DNA of 64,000 nucleotides from Bugulina stolonifera. Taxonomy: Eukaryota; Bryozoa; Gymnolaemata; Cheilostomatida; Bugulidae. Where the stretch lies: assembly GCA_935421135.1 (NCBI GenBank), contig OW285188.1, positions 16,655,233-16,719,232 on the forward strand, written 5' to 3'. Positions 38,101 through 51,400 of this stretch are shown here, piece after piece. The translations under genes were made by a program, and so were the position numbers. Under the pieces are notes generated by a model. It saw nothing but the letters and a program-made list of their open reading frames with translations. It did no database searches and had not been told where the DNA came from. Every line of letters begins with the position of its first letter. Position 1 is the stretch's first letter.

Positions 38101-38676
38101 TTTGGTACAAAAATAACTAATTGACAAGATGACGAACAGAATAACTGAACAATAAGTATTTTTTAAATGAAGTAATTATAGGCTATATTTTAATACTTTT
38201 ATTTGGATTCATAAATAAGGAATAGCAGTAACAAGCAGGCTACATGTTATGTAGTACATAACCTCTCAATTTTTAATTTTGGGTGGGTGGCAGGTGCCCG
38301 CATTCGGCTCTCACCTAAATATTTTTTATACTTTGTACAATCTGTTGGCAACACTAGTAAGAAAGTGAATAATAGGCATAAACATTCTAGACTGACAACA
38401 TTGCACATCTGAACCAACTGGGAACTTAGCACACAAAGTCATAGAAATAAGGATGATCATGATATAACAAGTGGCAAACTAAAGTGACATCATCAGTAAT
38501 TAGTTAAAAACCACAACTTTAACTTTTACTGTAAGGCTAGGGGTTATAGACGTTTCTGCAAAGTTAGTAAGCTTAGTGTGACAAAAATCGAAATGCTAAG
38601 ATCCGAAAGCAAATCGGCCAAAGGCAACATCACATGAACTTACCGCCCGTAGGGCTTGCAACCGATCCTTAGTCAT
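26113..38676 (-). CDS. Syntaxin-1-type plasma membrane Qa-SNARE with alternative exons
   Basis: Constitutive exons are 38676-38644, 36286-36209, 35849-35750, 34188-34111, 33894-33821, 30401-30328, 30144-30007 and 29419-29309. A mutually exclusive pair (33307-33199 or 31587-31479) and alternative last exons (28541-28434 or 26199-26113) complete it. Products are 300 or 293 residues. The N terminus [11 protein letters not shown] leads to an Habc bundle ([17 protein letters not shown], then [10 protein letters not shown]). The SNARE helix runs from [19 protein letters not shown] to AMLVESQGEMIDR, with the zero-layer Gln in ESQGEM, and a single C-terminal membrane anchor follows. Syntaxins of this class pair with SNAP-25-type and VAMP proteins to drive exocytosis. 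The region between exon 1 and the Habc domain is short and acidic ([10 protein letters not shown]), as in vertebrate syntaxin 1. The gene is head to head with Ran. Confidence 0.94.
27041..27109. repeat. Short palindromic repeat of the AGTTGTCYTCTC family
   Basis: AAGTTGTCTTCTCCCAATT and AATTGGGAGAGTGCAACTT form a long stem around a short loop, followed by CTTATTATGTT. The same arms and flank recur at 3245-3311, 26312-26355 and 44408-44470. Confidence 0.6.
27706..27737. repeat. (ACT)n microsatellite
   Basis: About nine ACT/GCT triplets in a syntaxin intron. Confidence 0.8.
28434..28541 (-). CDS. Syntaxin alternative last exon 1 (membrane anchor with Cys-containing tail)
   Basis: Acceptor TTTTTAG. 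It encodes [19 protein letters not shown], three further hydrophobic residues, then [14 protein letters not shown] and TGA. One hydrophobic helix is followed by a 14-residue tail carrying two cysteines. Confidence 0.88.
   Translation of the reverse strand, partial: KKICIAGIVAAVILVVILIIIASVCSKGNCSSKKD
31225..31279. mobile_element. GGTGCAG-type MITE reduced to a hairpin
   Basis: GGTGCAATAATGGAGAAATT runs directly into its own inverted copy AATTTCTCTACTTCTGCAC, with TA at both ends. It is the terminal inverted repeat of the family seen at 62601, without interior. Confidence 0.7.
31321..31429. repeat. (GTCA)n-rich array beside syntaxin exon b
   Basis: Imperfect GTCAGTCAGTGTAGTCAGTC repeats, which read CTGACTGACTACACTGACTG on the transcribed strand. 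The array begins about 50 nt after the donor of exon 31587-31479. The transcribed strand is dense in CTGAC, a good match to a branch-point consensus. Confidence 0.85.
31479..31587 (-). CDS. Syntaxin mutually exclusive exon, version b
   Basis: 109 nt, acceptor TTTCAG and donor GTAAGA. It encodes [20 protein letters not shown] then [16 protein letters not shown]. It differs from version a at about half of its positions but keeps S-R-K, Y-R-E-C-K and R-I-R-Q. Version a is closer to the family consensus (SRKF.EV). A TCAG-rich array and a MITE hairpin lie just downstream of its donor. Confidence 0.9.
32690..32790 (-). repeat. tRNA-derived SINE-like repeat in syntaxin intron
   Basis: On the minus strand, box A TAGGCAGCAGAGTGGTTGG lies at 32776-32758 and box B GGTTCAAGTCCCA at 32728-32716. 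The ~30-nt spacing is tRNA-like. It lies between the two mutually exclusive exons. Confidence 0.55.
33199..33307 (-). CDS. Syntaxin mutually exclusive exon, version a
   Basis: 109 nt, acceptor TTGGCAG and donor GTAAGG. It encodes [20 protein letters not shown] then [16 protein letters not shown]: the end of helix Hc and the linker toward the SNARE helix. It is homologous to the exon at 31587-31479, with equal length and phase. Inclusion of both or neither would shift the frame, because 109 is not a multiple of three. Confidence 0.9.
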
Positions 38677-40165
38677 ATTCCAAAGCCACCACAAATATAC
38701 TTTCCAACTTCTCTGGTGTATATGTAGAAAGATTTGCAGTCTCAACAACACGCAATTACCAGACACTACTGGTTTCTTACTGGCTATCAGGAGGCTATAA
38801 GTCGTACCTATTTCTATTTATCCATCAGGTCGAGTTATTACTGCCCAACTATACTATTCACTACCAATTTTATCATGCAAAACTCAAAGTTCTATTTTTT
38901 TGAACGTGACAACATCAAAAGTGTGCAACTAGCTCTGATTTTTGGTAAATTTGACTGTTATATATTCGGGTAATCAGAAACAATGACTTGAGTCAAAACA
39001 GAAATAAAATGCAAAATTACTGCAAAAATCAATATATCGGAACTGAAACCTCTATTTCCTACCTCCAACACAAAAACAAATCATACACCGGAAACAGCAG
39101 AGAACTCTGGATCTTTTGCTCAGTGGGCGCGAGTGTAAGTTTTCTTCAAGTAGTAGAAAATATTTTTATCCAATATGTGTGACAATAATCCTAATCAGTA
39201 GACGGTTTGTTCTTTAGTATTTGGTAAAATCTCATATGAGTTCAGTGTCATGTTGCTCTTTGCTGACCCTTGATATAAAATATACGTTAACAACACAAAA
39301 TATTTTAGAACTATTATTTCAGCCATCAAACCGAATTAATATTCAAAAATTCAAATATAAGGAAAACCAAATGCCGAAAATAGGAGGGTTGTCATGGCGC
39401 AATGAATTTCTTTACTGTTTACGGTGCTCTTTACTTTCAATGCGAGTATACCTGCAAAGTATAATCTTCGCTATTGTTTGTTTCATTATCATTATGTTGT
39501 CAATTGCGTCATGAATTGCTATTATAATTATAATTATATTATTGTAATTTGTAGGATCAAGGAAGTCAAACCAGTTCCAGCCGAACTTGACCGTGAGTGA
39601 TAAATTTAAGTTTGTCAGCGCTACAAGCCAGTCCAGGGACTGTAAAGAAAGACTCGGTAAGTCTAGTCTTCTGGTTTATAACTTAGCACTGAGTAAATGC
39701 AGTGTCAGTGTAAGATTTAGATTAACTAAACAAGTTTCGTTTGTCACCCTCACTCATTGACTTGAGCCTTCAGCATTGGACTACACTATCAATTGACAAT
39801 GGTCAGGATAAATAAAGGCGTGCGTTGTCAAATCATAAATCTAAATTTAATTGAATAAGCATGGCAAATACTCACACTGACAGTTCTAATGTTTATGTTA
39901 ACGACGCTCTGTACCCCACCAAGTCATGAAGTAACTTCTGAGACCATCTTAAATCAAAGGGCATGTGTTATTGTGTATATTTATACAGGCAAATTGTTTT
40001 TCATGAAAGAATGATGTGCATATGCCGCAAATCTACAGGCCCAAAATTTAGGGCAAACCTTCACTTGTCAGTTACCACATTTAGGTTGTATTTACAGTGG
40101 AAAAACATGAGGTTATAACCTGCAATGATGACTAAAATTATACAATTTGATATTGCTTTTTGTAG
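38677..40165. other. Divergent promoter region of syntaxin (-) and Ran (+)
   Basis: Contains the start regions of both genes. A possible Ran 5'-UTR exon lies around 39555-39590, between a TTGTAG acceptor and a GTGAGT donor. The rest shows no gene. Confidence 0.5.
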
Positions 40166-40189
40166 GAAGAATACACTATCACCTAAGAA

Positions 40190-42852
<2,663 letters not shown>

Positions 42853-43226
42853 GCACTGAACTGGGTCTACCCTCCACCAAGCTAGTTAGCTCTCTATTTC
42901 TTTGTATATTACTCATTTCAACTCTTGCTCGTACTGAAGATGTTGTCATTTTGAAGTTGCAGTTCGAATGCTTGTCAAGGCAATTTTGTGCAAAAACGTA
43001 ATTATAATAGCCTCTTCCTGCATTTTGTATATAATTTGAGTGTGATGCTACCACTGCACGATATTAATTTAGATCAATGTAATGCTTATCAGTTGGAGTC
43101 ATGGCACAAATAAATGATATCTGTAATTCTGGTCCTTCTGGTTGTTGGTTGTCTGCCTATTTGTACCCAGATATACTTGTTTTATAGGTCTGCAGTAAAT
43201 TGCAAAAGCACTAGCTTTATTTGGAT

Positions 43227-43254
43227 AATAAATATATAAAATAAAAGTTTATTA
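43227..43254. promoter_or_regulatory. Overlapping polyadenylation signals of Ran (+) and BUD23 (-)
   Basis: AATAAA occurs on the plus strand at about 43227 and 43240. On the minus strand AATAAA at 43253-43248 overlaps the BUD23 stop codon (TAATAAA). A Ran signal is also possible at 43108. Confidence 0.55.
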
Positions 43255-46200
43255 GAACCTTCCTTTCCTTTTTCTTCCAGTGTATTTGGAGTCTGCTCTA
43301 ACATCCCTGTAACAAACAGTGACAACATTGGTGCTTGGACTAACTAACCAGACAAATCTAGAAAACTGGTCTAGGGATTCTAGGAGAGTTGTAGGAATGC
43401 ATTTTAGTGTTTGGGATAAGCCTGTCTCATTTGCCTAGTGAAGTTGGCAACTGGATTTACAAATGTGCAAGAACAACAACTTGCCTACCTTAGAAGAGTG
43501 CTAAAATCCATCCATGTAATTTCTACATCTCTGCTCTTGGGCTGATAAGACAACTTAACATGATAGATTTGGTCTAGACAAAGCACTGACTTATAAGAAT
43601 TACTCACTTTCCTTGCCTTCTACCACGATCCTTTTTATCTTGTATCCATTGTTTGCTCTTCTTCAATGGTTTCCTTTCCCTTGCATTTCGTACTCTTGCA
43701 CTGAAATTGATGGTTAACATGATTTTTCATATTCAAGAAAGTGGTAACTACATATACTTGACAATTCACACAACTTTGTACGTATCATACTCGTAATACT
43801 AACATTGGTACTTTACTCACCGCTTGTTTTCATATTTTACTGATTTTTCTTCCTGTGTTTCTCCTGTCCCAAGAGCTTTGGGTAAAGTGGGAGGTGAACC
43901 ACCAGTAAATAAGCACAAGTACATCCTACCAAAATATGAATGTAACTATATCTACACAACACTTCAAAATGTGTACATGCTACACATGTGTAGCTACTGC
44001 TCATATACATATGGACCTGTGAATACCTGATAAGGGCCCCTGGCCTAAATGTAATTATATATAATAAACAAAGATGTCGGAGTCCCTCAAACAATGTAAC
44101 ATAATATAGTGAGTGACAACACCTTGTGGCTAAAGTAAAAAAAACTTTGGGGTTATTCTGTCACAATAAAACTTTCGATCAGCATGATTATAACTGTATT
44201 ATTGCAATATAAAGATATTACAATAATTATAATACGCAAAAAATCTAAAAAACAAACAGATACCTACTTTTTAGCTTTTGAGCTGTGGGGGTAGTCAATC
44301 ACTAGTCCACCAGTGAATCCTGCCTTCATGGCTTGCTGTGTGATAAGTTCTAACTAGTTTCATCAAATAAAAATGTTAATTCAACAAAATGGATGTAACC
44401 AGGACAATGTACTAGAAGTTGTCTATTCTTACACAAGATTCTATAGTGAGAAGATAACTCTCTAATGACTACAATTTAAGATGTCGTAGAATAACAATTT
44501 TCAATAGCACTCCTATTAATTGAATCATTGCAAGTATTGCAGTCAGTAAATTTCTGTGTTTATATGTAGAGCTCCCTTCATCTTAGAGCAGCATTACCAG
44601 AGGTTGGGTTTTGACACGCATTGTAAAATGTATATTATACAAATGTACTGTAACATGTATATGCAGCCTCATTACTGTTACTCTAGGATTGCATGTTAAA
44701 GTGTACCTGTATATACTATACTAATATCATAAACCAACCTGCTGACTGTTTTCTGGATATAACTGGAATACTGCTCTCGCACCTCGACTCTATTAAAACC
44801 AATCATCAGGCATAAAAATGGCATGTCAAAATACAAACAGTGTAGATTTTATGGAAAACAGAAAATACAATGTATACCATAATCAAAATTACTGGTATAA
44901 CATAACATAACCGTACTAAGTAGACAATCTAGCTAATATGAATAATCTACATCAAGACTAGAATAGAGAGGAGACAACTCACCAGACAACTGTATAAAGT
45001 AGTGAAGAAAGTGCTCATACGTTTACCAGGTTTATGTGATTTCTTATCAACATTACATAACCATTGAAGAGCTGATATACTACAAATAGAATAAACACTC
45101 CCATCTAAAAACTGAATTACTCTCATCAACTCTAGCACTACATAGTAGAATGGTTAGAAGTTAAACTAAAACTATGCAGTACAAGTTTTATATCTGGAAC
45201 CAGGAAAAAGTGCAATCATAAAAATATTTGCTCTTTTGAAATGACAAGCATTTCTCTGATTATTGGAACTATCTAGACAAAATATTTTTAACCACAGCCA
45301 ACATTTATATAAAAGGACAAACATTGATTGAAGAATTCTTCAACAATCTCCAATATATTGTACTATTTTGTCAGCAAAGGTCAAAATATTTCAATTTGTA
45401 GATTGTTAAAATGTTGCTCTGAACCCACAAAATGATAGTTGTCTATTTCCACTGGCTACTGAACCCCATTACCTGCTTAGTCAAAGCCACAGTATGGTTT
45501 GACTGTAAAGTAAACTAAAAAAGACACATAGGCCTACCTGATACATCCATCAAAAGCACCAGCTCTGAAAGGCATACCTTGCCCCATATCACTGAGCAGT
45601 ACGTCACCTTCACAGTCCCTATCTAGAGCTACACTGAGCATACTTAGACTGATGTCCACCCCGACCCAGTAATGTCCATGTTCAGTTATTGTGTCACCTA
45701 TAATAGTACATGACAACATGACATATGAGTGTACATCTACTAGACGATCATTAGACCTAGGCTACTCATATCCATGATGGAGGTAATAACTGACCATGTT
45801 CATAAACTTTCCTCACTAGCTCGTATTATGATACGCTGTTACTTGATATGACTCATATTCTACATGTAGTTTATCCAATCGAAACAACATACCAAAACTC
45901 TCACACTACAGTTATAACATATCAAACAACTTGACGCAATGATGAATACCATGCTCTTGTTCATAGAGGACTTCAGCTGTAATACTTTAGCTGTACTGAA
46001 TTAACTATCATACAAGTAATTACCGCTAAGTCCAGAACCACAGCCAACATCTAAGAGGAAGCATGGTGTATCTTCAGGTAGAGCCAACAGTTCTATGGCT
46101 CTTTCCGATAGCTGACTTTGTATTTCCATCATCCGGGTACTAAATGTATGTATAATAATACAACTACACTAAATGACAGACAATTGAGCACCGGGTGCAC

Positions 46201-47757
46201 CAACATAATTAGTATCATACTGTCTAGTTAAAATGGAAATTTATGAACCATCGCAGTTACAATGTGGTACAATATCAATAAAGGATGTAATGTAATTAAT
46301 TCTGCTGAACAAGTATTTGTGTGCTGTGAAATGTCACCAAACTCTCAGTTGGTCCCGTTTTGCAGCAAACTATATGAGATTGAAATAGGACATGTACAAG
46401 ATATACATGTGTATTAAAAAACCAGAAGGCATTACTTAAACCTGTAGAGATTAAAAATACACTTTGGCATCTCTTGGAGTCCAATAACCTTGAACAGTTT
46501 CTTAGCTTCATTAGATTAATAATGATTAATAAATTTTTTTCAAAATATCTCATCTTAACCTCTAAATATGATAATATCTCGGCCAGCTTGTGACATTGGT
46601 CATTGTAATCTCAGCAGGTCTGAAGCGCAACTTGGTACATTAGTAAAACTTTCATATAATTATATAGAAAGCCCGAATAGGCCTATCTTATATTTTCAAA
46701 TTTTATAAGAGACAATCTTATCACCAACAACACACCAAATGAGTGAAACAGAAGAGAACAATGTAGCCCGAAACTTACTTTGAAGAATACTTCTTCGCTT
46801 CTTCATCATTGTAGAACTACAATAAAAACATTTGACAAATATGGAGCAATTGACAAAAGTACTAAATTGGTTGCAATCACCACACTGATTCTAAAAGTTA
46901 TTTATAAAATTTGCACTAAGCCGATACATTCACATTCAAATCCATGGTTAGCCTAAATGAGATTTTCCCAAAATTCAAATCCACTGAGGCCTACACCCTT
47001 CAGTAGGCTAAGCCATGAATTTTTCAATTTATACAAAACCACTCACTTCGACTACCATTAGGCCTACCACATGCTTGTATTCAACCTATAGCAACCTACA
47101 TGCTATCTGCCAACCATGTATTATAATTATTACTGATTAGTGATTTTATTAATTTTAATTTACTTAATTTAAATAAATAAAGAATGATAAGGCATAAGCA
47201 TAGCATATCTAATAAATATAAATTAGTAATATATTTAATAAGTATAAAATAAGTACATATATTTATAAACTAACTAATAATAAATAAACAATATTATTAT
47301 CTATTATCATTATTATGCAATGTATCTACTATCTAATCTAAATCTAACAATAAACAATAGATAATGACACAGGCCGAGTCATATACATACTCGTATATTA
47401 TTCATTTAAGGAAAAGGCATGTTTAGTTGGGGGTTAATAAAAAGTGGAGATTGATAAATAAATAAACTCTTATATTTCCATTTGAATTTCATTTTAAAAT
47501 TTACATCAACTTCATCATCTTGATCTTGATAATGATTATGATCATCAACATGGTGGTCATGAACATAAATAAAGCCATTGATGATTGGAAACAGAATATA
47601 TAACAGCCAGAATTTCGCACGGACTACCTTAATTTACGCGTGCAGTAGCTTCAAACAATAAATAAGTCATTAATTCATCGAATACGAATATTAATATAAA
47701 TAGGCTTACAATTTCTGGTGGTGCAGTGTGTTCTGGTCTTCTTGTTGAGGAGGCCAT
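43252..47757 (-). CDS. BUD23: 18S rRNA (guanine-N7) methyltransferase BUD23
   Basis: Ten exons: 47757-47710, 46816-46779, 46139-46024, 45697-45538, 45079-44983, 44789-44739, 44353-44268, 43925-43821, 43700-43608 and 43306-43252. Phases agree and they give 282 residues, near the human 281. BUD23 with TRMT112 methylates a guanine of 18S rRNA during small-subunit maturation. Motifs: [18 protein letters not shown]; the SAM-binding loop [22 protein letters not shown] with the acidic loop; [31 protein letters not shown]; and [14 protein letters not shown]. The basic C terminus ends [10 protein letters not shown]. An in-frame stop directly after the donor of the ninth exon (43604) would end an unspliced product early; the tenth exon restores the conserved tail. 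The gene is divergent from CFAP251, about 700 bp away. Confidence 0.96.
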
Positions 47758-48459
47758 GCTGAATATTGAGCTCTGGAGTTTTTTCTCAATGTTTTACTGA
47801 TAGATTAATGAAATATTTTATCCTCTGTGGAAGAGATCAATGTAGTACCGGAAATTAACTCGGCGCCATGTTCTCGTTGTCTAGGCAATAATCAAGCTGC
47901 ATGGACTAAATAGATCTTGAATGTTGGCAATCTATAGAGTTTTGATTTTATATTTATTATTGGTCTTATGTAGTTATCAATAAGTAAAGTAGATGATGTA
48001 TATTTTAATTCAATGTACATTATGTTGTCATTTGATATTTTTCATTCAAATTTTACAATAGTAGTAAGCAAAAACTTCTTCAGTAGAGTAATAAATATAA
48101 AGTTATTAAATTAATATAATAATTATTTATTAATTAAATAAAATTTAATTAATTGGTATAATAATATAGTTTGTTTAGCCACAATGTAATTCTAATTTTT
48201 TGAATGATAACCATTATGTCATATGGATATTCTGAATTATAGCATCACATGAAATACTCTATCATAATGGTTTTTGCAAGTGCAGTTTATGTGTAAGATT
48301 AGATTTTTAAAACTCAAGGAGGTTAGATACTACTATGATTTAGAGAGTTGATAAATAATGTCATATTTTAATTCCTATCATTGAACCTTTCCATATAATA
48401 TTAATAATTAATTCCATAATTTCTATGCTGGGCTCATCTTTAATAAATGCCATTTTAGT
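47758..48459. other. Divergent promoter region of BUD23 and CFAP251
   Basis: A 700-bp AT-rich interval holding both 5' regions. An AG directly before the CFAP251 ATG could be a splice acceptor for a 5'-UTR exon. No other gene is seen. Confidence 0.5.
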
Positions 48460-51400
48460 ATGGCTGACCCTAATTCAACCCCTCCTCCAAAAGACGTGGT
48501 CACTACTCGGACACCAACTCCAACCTCACCCCCACTTGTGAATGTTGAAGCTCAAAGTGAATCTGAACCAGTACCCACTGATGCACCCACAGATGTACCA
48601 GCAGATGTAGCTACAGATGTACCCACTGATGCACCCACCGATGTGCCGGCAGATGCAGCTGCAGATGCACCAGCAGATGTAGCTACAGATGTCCCGGCAG
48701 ATGTACCGGCAGATGTACCGGCAGATGCACCGGCAGATGTACCGGCAGATGTACCGGCAGATGTACCAGCAGATTCAGTGGTGGACTCAACTGAAAACAC
48801 AGCAGAAGCAAAACCAGAATTAGAAGATGCAACTAGTAAGTAAACGGGTGCAATTATGATACGGTTACTTTTGTGTAGACAACTTCTTACAATGTTGTGA
48901 GTGTATGACTTTTTTAAATGTGTACATGTGCTATTGTTTTCTTTTCAATAATTAGGTGGTGAAAACACTGGTCCTCAACCAACGGAAGCCACACAAGAAG
49001 CAAGCAATAATGCAGAAACTGAGCAACATGGCAAAGAAGTTACTGAAAATGCACCTCAAAGTGCAGGTGAAAAAGGTCAAGGGAAAGCAGATGTTCCTGC
49101 AGACAACACTGTAGAAGACACTGAAAAGACTCCGGCAGTGGAAGAAACTTCTGCAGTAGATGGAACTGCAACAGTGGATACAACATCAGCAGCAGTAGTT
49201 GAAAGTTCGGCCACTACTATTGATGCCACAGATGCAGTTGGTGAGACACCAAAACCTGGTACTCCTGTTGAACCAACTAAATCTAACCTTGAGGAGCAAA
49301 CAACAGCTGATGAAGCGACTGAAAATTTTGAGTCAACAACTGATGCCTCCAAGGCTGATATCAGTTCGTCAGTAGATACACCAATGACTGATGCAACTAA
49401 AGCTCTAACCCCACACACTAAACTCGCTAAACCACCGTCACCCCTTGCTGAAGATGTGAAGCCCACCACACCTCAAGATGGTGCTGGAAAGTCCGCTACA
49501 CATGCAGATGATCAAACAAAAATTGCTACTCCGCAAACTGGAGATGCAAAATCTTCTGCACCTCCAGCTGATGGGGAAAACTCAGCTACACCTCAGGCTA
49601 GTGGACAAGGTAATGAATTGTCTGACAAAAATTTGGGTAATTTTGCACATTAATTTGTATGCAGTATAATACACAATAGACTGTTATAAGTTTCTTCTGA
49701 ACAGAACTACATTAGACATGCTAAACATGAATGTAGATTTGCGATATCAAATAGCATAATGTAGCTAATACTCATTAGCTTCAGCATGTCAACTATATGA
49801 ATAAAGCAACCTAGTAGTCCTGTAAAGAAAAATGAGCGCATGCATGAACCAATGATACACATATACATTAATGTTTTAGCAGACACAAGTGCAGCTGCAT
49901 CACCCACTAAAGCTACTGAGCCTCAGGTTAGTCCAACTCCTCCGCCAACTGCTCAGACAGTCCTAGATCCTTTAAGCTTACCTTCCACCCAACCCAAGCC
50001 TCCACCAGTTACTGCCTCATCTTCACAGCTTGGTAGAGAGCCTTCTCCTACTCCTAGCTCTCCGCAGAAGACAGCACTCTCGATGCTCTCTGAAGCAGAT
50101 GAAGCTAATATAATCACCGGCAATGCACTGGTAAGTTCATGTTTTCAATGAATGTAGCAAGAGTGTTTGGTAACTTCTACACTATTACCAAAGTGTAACA
50201 GCTAAATACGTAGGTTCTATGATAAATAGCAGCTGCGTGTGTATAGTGAATACAATATAGTTGTAATTGCTTACATTTTCCTATGTTGTTCTTGTGTAGG
50301 AAATTGTATTTGACATTATGTATCACAGACATACATAACATGAGTGGGTGAAGCTGAGGTCTATGGGTTAACAAACTAGCTGTACATACTGTAGAGTGTT
50401 TAGTAGAAACTTTGATCACCTTAATATAAAAAAATGTTTTGGTACAAATCCATTTGTGCTCTCAATGTAATATTTTTATAAAAGTTGTATTTTAGTTATG
50501 TCACCCTTTTGTAGTTCATGTTAAAATCTTTTCTCTTTATTATCTACAGAATATGGTGTGGTCATTTGGGCTTAATAAGAACATACCGATGGTAAACCTG
50601 AGCACTGATACCAGATCTATAATTATGTATGCTTGTGCTCACACCGGAATATGCTACAACTTTGAAAACAACACACAGAAATTACTCCAAGGTCATGTAA
50701 GTGTCAACAGTCTAAGCCTTTGCAGCCTCATTTACATTTGAAACACACTGATGCTTGTAAACAGTCTCATATTGGAGCTCTATAAAACATAATGAGGATA
50801 TTATAGTATATTTTTGTTTCCAACTCAGCTATAACAGGAACTATACCATATTGCTTGTTGTTACTATTGTTGCATGGCGAACATGTTTGGGTTAACAAAC
50901 TCTTGGACTTGAGCTAATGGCATTTTCGAGGGTAGAATTATGAAGTTACGTTTTCTAGGAAGTTGTGCTGTACATTATGTTGCTGTATTATTAACAGAAC
51001 AACAACATATCCAGCACATGCGTCAGTGAGGACAAGAAGTGGTTGGCCACAGCGGATAGAGGACCGAATAATTGCATGGTCATCATATGGGATACTAGTA
51101 CATTGTAAGTAATATTTTACAACGTATCTACTATCGCACATCTAGTGTGGTTTCTTATAACATAATTTCTTTTGCTGACATAATATATATCAGTTTTGTC
51201 TAAGCCACTAACATTGTATTGTATAGGAAGAAGTGCTCCTTGATTGTAGCTATTCTTGAAGCAAATAACTAAAAAGTGACCAATAGAGAATTATTGTTTG
51301 GCAAAATTTGAAAGATTAGTCGCATAATTCATCCAGGTGTTATCCTCTAATAGAGAAAGCGTTCTCTATTTCTTGATGGCGCAGTTAATGTGGTCCTCTA

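Noticed and set aside
48552..48800. Antisense ORF rich in Gly-Thr-Ser-Ala
   Set aside because: It is the reverse reading of the GCAGATGTACCG repeat in CFAP251 exon 1, which has no stops on that strand; there is no start context or domain.
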